From NCBI RefSeq assembly GCF_001636615.1, contig NZ_LGEK01000057.1, positions 1-35,822 of the forward strand: 35,822 bases of DNA, written 5' to 3'. This document shows positions 9,601 through 16,739 of this stretch, in pieces. Numbering within the stretch: position 1 is the first letter of the stretch; each line of letters opens with the position of its first letter. This DNA is from Mucilaginibacter sp. L294 (lineage in GTDB: Bacteria > Bacteroidota > Bacteroidia > Sphingobacteriales > Sphingobacteriaceae). The notes below the pieces were generated by a model. It ran no database searches. It saw only the letters and a program-made list of their open reading frames with translations, and was not told where the DNA came from. Both the position numbers and the translations under genes were made by a program.

Positions 9601-10387
9601 GCCTATAAAATGGGACCGTAACGATGAGATAGGCGCGCTGGTAAAAGAGTATAACAACATGATAGCCGCGTTGGAGAACAGCGCCCAGAAGCTTGCCCAG
9701 TCTGAACGTGAAACAGCCTGGCGCGAGATGGCCAAACAGGTAGCCCACGAAATAAAAAACCCCCTCACGCCGCTTAAATTGGGCTTGCAGCTGCTTGATA
9801 AATCATGGAGGGATAAAGACCCTAAGTTTGACCAGAAGTTTGAACGTTTCAGCAAATCGTTTGTGGAGCAGATAGAGAGTTTGTCATCCATCGCGTCGGA
9901 GTTTTCGGCCTTTGCAAAAATGCCCGATACCCGGATCGAAAAGATCTCGCTATTTGAGATGCTGAACCAGGCCGTTACCATATTTAAGCAAATGGATAAC
10001 GTTACCATAAACTACCAGCCACCTGCCAATCCGTTTTTTGTAAGCGCCGACCGCGACCAGCTATTGCGTTGCTTTAATAACCTGCTTAAAAACGCCATTG
10101 AAGCTGCCCCGCAAGATACCGGCTGTTTAATTGATATTAATTATCTTATTACCACCAAAAATATATTGCTTACCATAAAGGATAATGGCAACGGCATACC
10201 CGAAAGCATGCGCGAGAAAATATTTGAACCAAACTTCACCACCAAAAGCTCTGGCACGGGCTTGGGCCTTGCATTCGTAAAAAATTCTATTGAAAACGCC
10301 AATGGCAAGATCTGGTTTGAAACTACCATGGATGTTGGCACTACCTTCTACCTTAGTTTCCCGGCAGCGAGCGAGGAAGTAGTTTAG
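6644..10387 (+). CDS. Large polytopic NtrY-like sensor histidine kinase
   Basis: An inner-membrane sensor kinase of 1247 aa, far longer than typical. It has one N-terminal membrane helix (about 7-25), a first extracytoplasmic region (to about 200), a block of roughly eight hydrophobic segments (about 205-475), a second soluble region, another helix near 715-735, a helix near 775-797, a third extracytoplasmic region, a helix near 945-965, then HAMP and the kinase. The phosphoacceptor is His1035 in VAHEIKNPLTPLKLG, an NtrY-type H-box. The N-box (FNNLLKNAIEAA, near 1146), DNGNGIP and GTGLGLAFVK complete the ATPase domain. Start is TTG; an in-frame TAG lies six codons upstream and TTG gives a complete first helix. 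No response regulator is adjacent, so the partner and signal are unknown. Confidence 0.9.
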   Translation: MTTAGKIRVLLGLLFASLLFTAIVVERTYTPENNLIQTAKLLENNLHRKENYVYGAIQNKQVFNEIKQLRNTPAKGLAYINEYTIKNAIWILVYKNQRLDFWTGAKIIPQNATRLKEGCSFIKQPNGYYETIKKTEGGVSVIFFIPVKTSYPFTNDYLENVFAKDLTTDNNIAIADFTDKNIYAVHDVNNVYLFSLKLIKGVNHRFFYFVIGFWLLAIFTLFLLINNIARYLVGKGYMYGALLFLCAFIICFRFINLHYNWPYFTHDLSLFNPKIYASSPIYGSLGDLCINILMICWAIIFAYAHRTSLIKKVPGKVISYIIFTGCLLTLILSSTHFLRVFYGLVINSKISFDVNNVLNLSGFSLLGVLMLCFSFLMFFLLTEVILTICFKLDIPIMQQALLLIASIIITTAVVTYYWEFSLFHLLWMVMVLVRGYAFLYNDRKFTATSFISVVLISAIIAAVKLNHFESVKEQDLRKVLIQRLEVPDDVIADGIFKKIEKQIIVDPLLIAYYKSSDHSSDYLETRLQKLYFDRYLSKYDFEVHEYDTTDQPISLDKTYTLDVFKDMVVYSSFKVSDYFYRQNESFGFQSYFAILPVIDGAKKLGTIVVELKSKPLLAAGSFPDLLIDKEVKGNTEEFKNYSFAFYTDNVLIGQSGTYVYSIRNNEFHGELKKYTTQTTQSTKHGFSDKFTTYTHLLYKPASRNLIVVSQESNVLLENITALTFFFVVLLAFSAIALLIRLLWIRVRIFNVSNNRIKWSFKISLDRILYKTRIQFSMIFAVVITLILVGIITFVSISTQYQAQQDKVIRNKIMQITAAFEAGPINNFTKITEDNKIRFDELANTYSADLSLYDLNGGLLVSTQPKIYDYGLLCRQMNARAFISLSGAQSSEVLNEEKIGLLTYKAAYTPIRDVKHQTVAYLQLPYFANAADYTERIGSLLNIMINVYALVFIAIGLFAVIIARQITAPLNFIQYNLSKTIYGKKNEPIKWDRNDEIGALVKEYNNMIAALENSAQKLAQSERETAWREMAKQVAHEIKNPLTPLKLGLQLLDKSWRDKDPKFDQKFERFSKSFVEQIESLSSIASEFSAFAKMPDTRIEKISLFEMLNQAVTIFKQMDNVTINYQPPANPFFVSADRDQLLRCFNNLLKNAIEAAPQDTGCLIDINYLITTKNILLTIKDNGNGIPESMREKIFEPNFTTKSSGTGLGLAFVKNSIENANGKIWFETTMDVGTTFYLSFPAASEEVV

Positions 10388-10403
10388 GTCTGTTAAACCA
10401 CCC

Positions 10404-10581
10404 CGTCATTGCAAAGTACAAAGCAATCTCTTTAGGACAATTGTACAACTTGTATACATGAATAGCTTAAAGAGATTTCTTCGGACCTCAATGATGGAAG
10501 GAATCCGAGTAGCGTGGAAGTTCCTCGACATCTTTACCGCCTACTGTTCTATCGAAGATTGCTTCGTACCTCGCAATGACG
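10404..10581. repeat. REP-like inverted repeat cluster
   Basis: The 321-bp gap after the kinase holds a repeat cluster. The left arm (10404-10429, CGTCATTGCAAAGTAC...) and right arm (10556-10581) match as inverted copies at 23 of 26 positions. A third, weaker arm near 10474-10495 (AGATTTCTTCGGACCTCAAT) pairs with the left arm, and AATCTCTTTA/TAAAGAGATT form an inner stem. This resembles the 'GTCATTGCGAGGTACGAAGCAATCT' repeats common in Bacteroidota. No ORF or RNA gene is visible in the gap. Confidence 0.8.
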
Positions 10582-10658
10582 CGCGGGAGAAAAACGCGCA
10601 GCGAGAGATGCATGGTGCGCACGGGTCGCGGTAACGCACCTAAGTAAAATTCACGCAC

Positions 10659-10691
10659 AAAAAAAGCCCCGGTTATTACAACCGAGGCTTC
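10659..10691 (-). terminator. Terminator of the coiled-coil protein gene
   Basis: Read on the minus strand, AGCCTCGGTT pairs with AACCGGGGCT and seven T follow. It sits just after the stop of the 10709-11632 gene. Confidence 0.85.
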
Positions 10692-10708
10692 AAATATCCA
10701 TTAGTTTG

Positions 10709-11632
10709 TTATTTAAGCGTTATGCTGGTTTTACCCATTGTGTACCCATCGGCGTATAAAAGCACAGTGTAGGTGCCTTTTTGGAACGGTGCGGGGTTTA
10801 TCCAATCGATAGTGTAACCGCTGCCATCGTCCCTAAAATCAATTGATGTTTTGTAGGTGTATTGCAGGTCCTGGCTATCGGCATTGAACGTGCCCGAGTC
10901 TGTCTGGGTGATCAGGTTGCCGGTTGGATCAATAATACGCACGTACACATCATGCAGGCCTTTCTCGGCAACGGCATTGGTAGCAACCGTAAAGTTGATC
11001 TTTATTTTTTGAGCCTGTTTGGCCTTGGTTACATCACTTTCCTTCCCGCTGTTCTTCACCTTATAGGCAACCACATCCGCTGTAGCTACCTTAATAGCCG
11101 ATGCTACTTTTACCTTGGTATCCAGCTCCTGGTTCTTTTGTTCAAGATCGGTAGCCTTTTGGCTAACGGTTGCCAGGTTGGTTTTTAAAGTGTCGCGCTC
11201 AGTAGCCAGCGTGGTATTTTGCTTTTTAAGTTCCTCAATATCGGCAGTATATTTAGTTACAAAGTATCTTAATTGCTTAATATCCTCCTGCGCTTTGCCC
11301 AGTTCGGCAACGGTTAGCTTGCCTTTGGCCAATTCGCTTCGTAACACACGGATCTTTATTCGTAACGAATCATTCTTGGCTTGCATAGCTACCGACATTT
11401 TTGCACGGCCGGCATTAACCTGTTCTATTTGCGCTTCAAGGCTGTCCAATTCGGTTTGCAGCCTTGTTTTTTCGTCATTCTGGTAAACTACCTTTACATC
11501 TGATTTATTCTTTTGCGTGTAGAGGTAAACATCGGTACCCAATAATGCAACCACAACAGCGATCAAAAAATAAATTACGTTTGAATTTTTTTTCGGTGTT
11601 TGTGGTTGGTTATCCGCTGGTTGGTATTCCAT
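10709..11632 (-). CDS. Membrane-anchored coiled-coil protein of unknown function
   Basis: This 307 aa protein is unrecognised beyond resemblance to hypothetical proteins of Bacteroidota. It has a short polar N-terminus, one membrane helix (about 19-38, IYFLIAVVVALLGTDVYLY), a long coiled coil (about 53-180) rich in Leu, Gln, Lys and Glu heptads, and a C-terminal beta-rich domain (about 195-307) with VRIIDPTGNLI and KGTYTVLLYADG, probably an Ig-like or jelly-roll fold. The topology suggests the coiled coil and domain lie in the periplasm. It is monocistronic, with a strong terminator. A structural or envelope-spacer role is only a guess. Confidence 0.75.
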   Translation of the reverse strand: MEYQPADNQPQTPKKNSNVIYFLIAVVVALLGTDVYLYTQKNKSDVKVVYQNDEKTRLQTELDSLEAQIEQVNAGRAKMSVAMQAKNDSLRIKIRVLRSELAKGKLTVAELGKAQEDIKQLRYFVTKYTADIEELKKQNTTLATERDTLKTNLATVSQKATDLEQKNQELDTKVKVASAIKVATADVVAYKVKNSGKESDVTKAKQAQKIKINFTVATNAVAEKGLHDVYVRIIDPTGNLITQTDSGTFNADSQDLQYTYKTSIDFRDDGSGYTIDWINPAPFQKGTYTVLLYADGYTMGKTSITLK

Positions 11633-11854
11633 AGTGATTATTTAAAGGTTATGATAATTTAACGGGTTGCTAACCTGTTAAGGCTATCTTTCTTTTTTTA
11701 AGATCTAATAAATATAGGCAAAAACTACATAACGCATTAAAAAGCATGTTGTTTGCACTTATAATGGTACGGGCTAAAATAAGTACAATATGATTAAAAC
11801 ACAAAATAGGCGCAATTATTATACTAATACTAAAACTGCTTAGTTATGAGTTTA

Positions 11855-11862
11855 TATCTTTG
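11855..11862 (+). promoter_or_regulatory. -7 promoter element of the GHL10 gene
   Basis: TATCTTTG matches the consensus exactly and lies 28 nt upstream of ATG 11891. The remainder of the 258-bp divergent gap is AT-rich; the only other structure I see is a small stem-loop near 11662-11680. Confidence 0.6.
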
Positions 11863-11890
11863 AGGCTTTTAAAAATAAAATATTCGCTTA

Positions 11891-13438
11891 ATGCAATTAT
11901 ACAGATACCTGCTTACTACACTTTTTTTTTCAACTATACTTTCCCTGTCAATAGCCCAAACCGTTACACCTGAAGAGGTTACACAACCGCAACCTAAACG
12001 CGAGTTTAGAGGAGTATGGATAGCAACGGTAGTAAACCTCGACTGGCCCACTAATGCAAAGGCAACTGCAGATATTCAAAAAAAAGAACTTACAGACGAG
12101 TTAAACATCCATCAACAAAACGGCATCAATGCTATAATGTTTCAGGTTAGGCCCGCCGCCGACGCACTTTACGCCAAAAGCCGCGAGCCCTGGTCAAAAT
12201 ATTTAACGGGCAAACAGGGGCAGGCACCGGGTTACGATCCATTGGAATTTGCCACTACAGAGGCCCACAAACGCGGCATGGAGCTGCACGCCTGGTTTAA
12301 CCCCTACCGCGCTACTTTTGATAACAAATTTTGGACGCTGGCGCCCGAGCATATTACCCGCACCAAACCCGAGTGGTTTTTTATTTACGATGGTATAAAG
12401 CTTTTTAACCCCGGTTTGCCGGAGGTGCGCGAATATATAGTACAGGTGATACTTGATGTTGTAAAAAATTATGATGTAGATGGTATACACATGGACGATT
12501 ACTTTTACCCATACCCGGTTAGGGGCCAGGTAATACAGGATGCCGACGCTTATGCCAAATACGGGCAGGATTTTGATAATATAAAAGACTGGCGCCGCGA
12601 TAATGTAGATAAGCTGGTACACATGCTGGCAGATAGTATCCATAAATACAAACCCAACATGAAATTTGGCATTAGCCCGTTTGGGATATGGGCCAACAAA
12701 AGCCAGCACCCTGATGGTTCTGCTACAAACGGAGGCTCGTCATACATAGAGAATTTTGCTGATAGCCGTAAATGGATGCAGGAAGGCTGGATAGATTATA
12801 TAAACCCGCAAATTTACTGGCATATTGGCAACCGTGCCGCGTCGTTTGATACGCTGTTAAATTGGTGGAGCAATAATACCTATAACAGGCATTTATATAT
12901 TGGCCAGGCACCGTACCGGTTTTATGAGGTACGCAGCCCGGCTTTCAAAAACCCATCAGAGATACCCAACCAGATACGGATGATACGCGCCAACCCGCGC
13001 GCGCAGGGCAGCGTGTTCTTCAGGTCGCAATCATTAATAGGCAATGCCAACCACCTCGCCGATAGCCTGAGGAAAGATTTTTACCGCTACCCGGCGCTGC
13101 CGCCGCAAATGCTTTGGCTGGATTCTATCCCGCCAAACGCCCCGCAAAACTTTGTTGCCCATACCGAAAACAAAGGTGTAATACTTAAATGGCAGGCGCC
13201 ATTACCGGCAAGCGATAATGAGACGGCTTATGGCTATGTGATATACCGTTTCCAGGAGAATGAAAAATTTGATCTGGGCGACCCTAAAAATATACTGCAT
13301 ATACAATACGATACCACATCGCTTTATATGGATAGCAACGTAAAGCCGGGGCAAACTTATTTTTATGTAATAACCGCTATAGACAGGCTGAAGAACGAAA
13401 GTGACCGCTCGCCTACTATGGCAGTAACTGTTCAGTAA
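11891..13438 (+). CDS. Exported family 10-like glycosyl hydrolase (GHL10/DUF187)
   Basis: A secreted 515 aa protein with a signal peptide (about 1-22, ending SLSIAQ). Residues about 35-340 form a TIM-barrel glycosidase-like domain with the hallmark start KREFRGVWIATVVNLDWP, then VRPAADALY, HAWFNPYRA, the IHMDDYFYPY strand end with paired acidic residues, and YINPQIYWHIG. The C-terminal ~95 residues form a fibronectin type III-like domain (GVILKWQAPLPASD...YVIYRF). Family members are thought to act on cell-wall or other envelope polysaccharides, and the substrate here cannot be read from sequence. The next gene converges with only 3 bp between stops. Confidence 0.9.
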   Translation: MQLYRYLLTTLFFSTILSLSIAQTVTPEEVTQPQPKREFRGVWIATVVNLDWPTNAKATADIQKKELTDELNIHQQNGINAIMFQVRPAADALYAKSREPWSKYLTGKQGQAPGYDPLEFATTEAHKRGMELHAWFNPYRATFDNKFWTLAPEHITRTKPEWFFIYDGIKLFNPGLPEVREYIVQVILDVVKNYDVDGIHMDDYFYPYPVRGQVIQDADAYAKYGQDFDNIKDWRRDNVDKLVHMLADSIHKYKPNMKFGISPFGIWANKSQHPDGSATNGGSSYIENFADSRKWMQEGWIDYINPQIYWHIGNRAASFDTLLNWWSNNTYNRHLYIGQAPYRFYEVRSPAFKNPSEIPNQIRMIRANPRAQGSVFFRSQSLIGNANHLADSLRKDFYRYPALPPQMLWLDSIPPNAPQNFVAHTENKGVILKWQAPLPASDNETAYGYVIYRFQENEKFDLGDPKNILHIQYDTTSLYMDSNVKPGQTYFYVITAIDRLKNESDRSPTMAVTVQ

Positions 13439-13441
13439 AGG

Positions 13442-14233
13442 TTATAGATTGATGAGCCCACGGGCCGAAAGTTTATCCAGGTAGGTATTGATCTCGCTAT
13501 CGCCCATGCCATAAATTTTATCCGCACTCCAAAAGGCGGCGTATATCTCTGGCCTGGTTTTAATACCTGTGTTATAAATATCCAGCAACACTTGTTCAAT
13601 GTAATTTAACCCATTGGCATTGCGTTGCAAGCGTTTTAAATGCGCCTGCATGGCGGGTTTAAGGCAGTGCATATTACTCCAAAAAGCTGTGGCATTTAAC
13701 CATTCTTCCAGCTTAGCTGCATCACCGGCCACGTAAAGGTCCCAGGCTTCGGTAGCCAGTTCAAAATCATACTCGCCAAGCTGTACGCGGATGTTATCAT
13801 ATAAGCTTTCCAGTTGCTCGCCATCCAATTGGCCCATCCCCCTAAAATCAGCAACACCGGGTACCTCTGACGGGCAAATCAGATATACAGCGGGACCAGA
13901 CAAGTCGGTTTTTTGCGAAAGCAGCATCATTACTCCCAGCAGGTTTACCTGGCAATGCAAGTCGAACTCAAACCAAAGGTTTACCTCATCATACGGCTGG
14001 CTAAACTTTTCCAGCTGTGCCACCATACTATCGTTATAATGCTCTGGGGTATCATTAAAAGTTTTAGAGATCCACGCGGCACGCTCCTGCCAGAATTTGC
14101 CCGACTCGATATCCTCTGACAACGGGCCTTCAGATAAAACCTCGCGCCATATTATTACATCACCATCAAGGCCTGTTTGTTCAAAACCGGCAAACGTGGC
14201 ATCGCCGTTAAGTATGTGGAGTATTGGGTTCAT
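13442..14233 (-). CDS. DUF1835 domain-containing protein
   Basis: The 263 aa protein begins with HILNGDATFAGF and continues GDVIIWREVLSEGPL, the signature of the DUF1835 domain (about 1-120). The C-terminal part is helical and ends in a winged-helix-like stretch (INTYLDKLSARGLINL). No signal peptide or membrane helix is present, so it is cytoplasmic. Function of the family is not established. It follows the PhnA-like gene by 5 bp and is probably co-transcribed with it. Confidence 0.75.
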   Translation of the reverse strand: MNPILHILNGDATFAGFEQTGLDGDVIIWREVLSEGPLSEDIESGKFWQERAAWISKTFNDTPEHYNDSMVAQLEKFSQPYDEVNLWFEFDLHCQVNLLGVMMLLSQKTDLSGPAVYLICPSEVPGVADFRGMGQLDGEQLESLYDNIRVQLGEYDFELATEAWDLYVAGDAAKLEEWLNATAFWSNMHCLKPAMQAHLKRLQRNANGLNYIEQVLLDIYNTGIKTRPEIYAAFWSADKIYGMGDSEINTYLDKLSARGLINL

Positions 14234-14238
14234 GGCTA

Positions 14239-14457
14239 TTATCTCTTCTTTAAAAAAGCTGTTTTAAGCACAATGCTCATGCCGTCAATTTTGCAGTCAA
14301 CTTCTTCGTCGTCATCTGTAAGGCGGATCTTTTTTACCAACGTGCCCTGTTTTAAAGTTACGCCACCGCCCTTTACCTTTAAGCTTTTGATGAGTGTTAC
14401 GCTGTCGCCCTCGTTAAGGATGTTACCGTTGCTATCTTTTACGTTTGATTCTGCCAT
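14239..14457 (-). CDS. PhnA/YjdM C-terminal domain protein
   Basis: A 72 aa cytoplasmic protein matching the C-terminal SH3-like domain of YjdM/PhnA proteins: VKDSNGNILNEGDSVTLIK, then KVKGGGVTLKQGTLVKKIRL and DCKIDGMSIVLKTAFLKK. The N-terminal zinc ribbon of full-length YjdM is absent, and the sequence has no cysteine pair to bind zinc. Despite the historical name, the family has no proven role in phosphonate use. A perfect -7 element ends 4 nt before the ATG. Confidence 0.82.
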   Translation of the reverse strand: MAESNVKDSNGNILNEGDSVTLIKSLKVKGGGVTLKQGTLVKKIRLTDDDEEVDCKIDGMSIVLKTAFLKKR

Positions 14458-14461
14458 ACAA

Positions 14462-14469
14462 CAAAGCTA
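14462..14469 (-). promoter_or_regulatory. -7 promoter element abutting the PhnA-like start
   Basis: On the minus strand TAGCTTTG is followed by TTGT and then ATG. Transcription would begin at or very near the start codon, giving a leaderless message. Confidence 0.5.
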
Positions 14470-14479
14470 CACAGATAAA

Positions 14480-15076
14480 TTAATTAGCTGCGTTTGTTTC
14501 GGCTATATATTGTTTAAGTGGCATAATCCCCATGGCTTTACGGCGTGCTTCCACCTGCGCGGCATCATTGATAGGTAAGGGCGCCCATTTTTTAGTTATA
14601 GGGTCGTTGATGCCTTGCGTACCATATAATTGCTTTTGGTTAAGATTGATTAATACCCGGTCGGTAAGGTAAGCGTAGTTTTCGCCCGATGCATTGTTGC
14701 GGTCAACTTCTTTTTTCATCAGCACTAAAACCTTTTGCTGAAAAGCGATGTCATCATCGCAATGCTGCACAATAGCCCAAAACCTGCTGCTGCCACTTTC
14801 GCCAACCAGCGAGTAACCAGGATAACCGTATCTGGCTAAAATGCGTTTGGCTTCGGCTTCATTAAGGCTATCGGCGGCCGCCCAGTTTTTATCTATCGTT
14901 TCGCGGTCATAATCTGATTTTTGGTGATTGTATAATTTAGCCGATTCTATACGCCATTTCTGATCTTCCTTATACATAGCGCTTAGCTTTTTATACAAAA
15001 CCGAATCGGTCTTAGCCTGGCCGAATGTGATAGCCGAGCAGCTTAATAATATTAAAATAAGGAATGCTTTTTTCAT
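14480..15076 (-). CDS. Exported DUF6624-type protein
   Basis: I place the start at ATG 15076, which gives a signal peptide (MKKAFLILILLSCSAITFGQ) and a 198 aa protein; the longer reading from 15157 would run through a terminator hairpin. The mature part shows MYKEDQKWR, YGYPGYSLVGESGSSRFWAIVQHCD, and YLTDRVLINLNQKQLYGTQG, which I associate with DUF6624 proteins of Bacteroidota. It is probably periplasmic, with no assigned function. It may be co-transcribed with the PhnA-like gene 22 bp downstream, although that gene has its own promoter element. Confidence 0.75.
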   Translation of the reverse strand: MKKAFLILILLSCSAITFGQAKTDSVLYKKLSAMYKEDQKWRIESAKLYNHQKSDYDRETIDKNWAAADSLNEAEAKRILARYGYPGYSLVGESGSSRFWAIVQHCDDDIAFQQKVLVLMKKEVDRNNASGENYAYLTDRVLINLNQKQLYGTQGINDPITKKWAPLPINDAAQVEARRKAMGIMPLKQYIAETNAAN

Positions 15077-15138
15077 AACTAACTTTTTAGGTAAAGATAT
15101 AATTAAACAAGTTCCTGAAGGCATTAGCCGAGAGTATT

Positions 15139-15185
15139 TAAAAAGCAAAGAGGCCATCCGAGTTTTGGATAGCCTCTTTGCTTTT
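15139..15185 (-). terminator. Terminator of the arsR-oxidoreductase operon
   Basis: AAGCAAAGAGGC and its complement enclose a short GAGTTTT loop (stems about 15144-15158 and 15167-15182), with T-runs on the outgoing side of either strand. It directly follows the oxidoreductase stop at 15184. Confidence 0.85.
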
Positions 15186-16290
15186 ATTCCATTATAAGTT
15201 GCCCAAGGGCTTCGACAGTAAAATCTTTTAATTCGGTATTACGGCCTTCGTGTATTTTTTTAACCCAGTTAGGGTCGGCCAAAATAGGGCGCCCAACACC
15301 AACCAGGTCAAAATCGCCACGGTCAAACCTTCTCACTAATTCATCCAGTGAACTCGGCTGAGAGCTTTCGCCGGCAAATGAGCCAAAGAAATCGCCTGAT
15401 AAACCCACCGAGCCAACTGTTATGGTTGCTTTGCCCGTTACCTTTTTTGCCCACCCTGCAAAGTTAAGGTCGTCGCCTTCAAACTCGGGCTCCCAAAAAC
15501 GGCGTTGCGAACAATGGAAAATATCTATACCAGCGTCCGCAAGCGGTGTTAACCAGGCTTCCATTTCTTGCGGGGTTGCGGCTAATTTGTTATTATAGGC
15601 AGCCGGTTTAAACTGCGACAGGCGAATGATAACTGCAAAATCATCACCCACACGTTTGCGGACTTCTTTAATTACTTCTATTGCAAAACGGCTGCGCTCC
15701 GGCAAGGTTTTACCGCCATAAATATCTGTACGCTCGTTAGTGCCATCCCAAAAAAACTGGTCTACCAGGTAACCGTGTGCGCCATGTATCTCCACACAGT
15801 CAAAACCTAACGCTTTGGCATCAGCAGCAGCCTGGCCATAAGCGGCAATAGTATCGGCAATGTCAGTTTCTGTCATCGTATTACCATTGTTAAACCCAGG
15901 CTTATTTAGGCCCGAAGGCCCCTCAAACGGTTGCGAAGGCACCCATCCCGAAGCATGATTATCCATGATGCCCATATGCCATATTTGCGGCCCCATGGCA
16001 CCGCCTGCACGGTGTACCCCATTGATCACATTTTGCCAGCCGGCCAATGCTTCGGTGCCATAAAAGTGAGGGATATTGGCATCATTTGATGATGACACAC
16101 GGTTAATAACGGTTCCCTCTGAAAGGATCAAACCCACTTCGCCTTCTGCTCTTTTACGGTAATAGGCTGCAACATTATCGGTAGGTACCCCGTTTGGCGA
16201 GAACGAACGCGTCATAGGTGCCATTACTATCCGGTTCTTAATATCTAATGATTTCAGCCTAAAGGGGCTGAATAAACTATCTGTATTCAT
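15184..16290 (-). CDS. Old-yellow-enzyme family NADH:flavin oxidoreductase
   Basis: This FMN TIM-barrel ene-reductase (368 aa) reduces activated alkenes such as enones, maleimides or nitro compounds with NAD(P)H. The N-terminus LFSPFRLKSLDIKNRIVMAPMTR is diagnostic, the substrate-anion site is in EIHGAHGYLVDQFFWDGTNERTD, and GRPILADPNW binds the FMN phosphate. The closest named relatives are NemA-like and alkene reductases. An ArsR repressor gene ends 19 bp upstream, and both share one promoter, so expression is probably induced by electrophiles or a metal or oxidant sensed by that repressor. Confidence 0.9.
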   Translation of the reverse strand: MNTDSLFSPFRLKSLDIKNRIVMAPMTRSFSPNGVPTDNVAAYYRKRAEGEVGLILSEGTVINRVSSSNDANIPHFYGTEALAGWQNVINGVHRAGGAMGPQIWHMGIMDNHASGWVPSQPFEGPSGLNKPGFNNGNTMTETDIADTIAAYGQAAADAKALGFDCVEIHGAHGYLVDQFFWDGTNERTDIYGGKTLPERSRFAIEVIKEVRKRVGDDFAVIIRLSQFKPAAYNNKLAATPQEMEAWLTPLADAGIDIFHCSQRRFWEPEFEGDDLNFAGWAKKVTGKATITVGSVGLSGDFFGSFAGESSQPSSLDELVRRFDRGDFDLVGVGRPILADPNWVKKIHEGRNTELKDFTVEALGQLIME

Positions 16291-16309
16291 AAAATATATC
16301 GATGTTAAA

Positions 16310-16609
16310 TTAAATTTCTGTTTCTATCAGTTTACTTAAGGCAGCAAAGGTTTCTTCGTTACGCCGGTAGTAAGTCCATTGCCCTGTGCGTACTGATGTA
16401 ACAAGGCCCGCACGTTGCAGGCTTGTTAAATACTCGGATACTGTGGATTGGGTAAGCCCCGATTTGGCATGGATCTGGCCCACGCAAACTCCATTTTCAA
16501 AACCATATTCTGCCTGGCCCGGGAAATTAACCTCGGGTTCTTTAAGCCAGTTTAAAATTTGCAGCCGTGCCTTGTTCGATAATGCTTTGAAAATTTCTAC
16601 CTGATCCAT
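16310..16609 (-). CDS. ArsR/SmtB-family repressor
   Basis: A 99 aa winged-helix repressor. I choose ATG 16609 because the longer reading would pass through the promoter. Residues 5-22 (EIFKALSNKARLQILNWL) and the recognition helix SGLTQSTVSEYLTSLQRAGLV are typical, followed by the wing (RTGQWTYYRRN). Only one cysteine is present, Cys42 in GVCVGQI, at the place of the ELCVCDL metal motif, so a two-cysteine metal site is missing. Regulation by a single thiol or an organic ligand is more likely than by arsenic. It lies first in an operon with the ene-reductase. Confidence 0.9.
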   Translation of the reverse strand: MDQVEIFKALSNKARLQILNWLKEPEVNFPGQAEYGFENGVCVGQIHAKSGLTQSTVSEYLTSLQRAGLVTSVRTGQWTYYRRNEETFAALSKLIETEI

Positions 16610-16613
16610 AGCA

Positions 16614-16643
16614 CAAAGATATATCGGTTTTTCCCGATATATC
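16614..16643 (-). promoter_or_regulatory. arsR promoter with overlapping palindromic operator
   Basis: The minus strand carries TATCTTTG (16621-16614), a perfect -7 element that ends 4 nt before ATG 16609. It overlaps a perfect inverted repeat, GATATATCGG (16618-16627) and CCGATATATC (16634-16643), with a 6-bp spacer. The position would block polymerase, which fits autorepression by the ArsR protein. A related half-site (ATATATCGAT) occurs just before the oxidoreductase start near 16294-16303. Confidence 0.75.
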
Positions 16644-16685
16644 AATTAACTGTGAGATATGACAAAAAAGTGATTTTACAGGCAT

Positions 16686-16722
16686 AAAAAAAGCCTCCCA
16701 AACTTTCGTCGGGAGGCTTCTA
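16686..16722 (-). terminator. Terminator of pdhB
   Basis: On the minus strand AAGCCTCCC pairs with GGGAGGCTT around an 11-nt loop, followed by a run of T. It lies just after the stop at 16740. Confidence 0.88.
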
Positions 16723-16739
16723 ATATTTAGGCGTTACAA

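Noticed and set aside
13442..16609. Phosphonate-use operon based on the PhnA-like gene
   Set aside because: No C-P lyase or phosphonate transporter gene is present, and PhnA/YjdM proteins have no proven role in that pathway.
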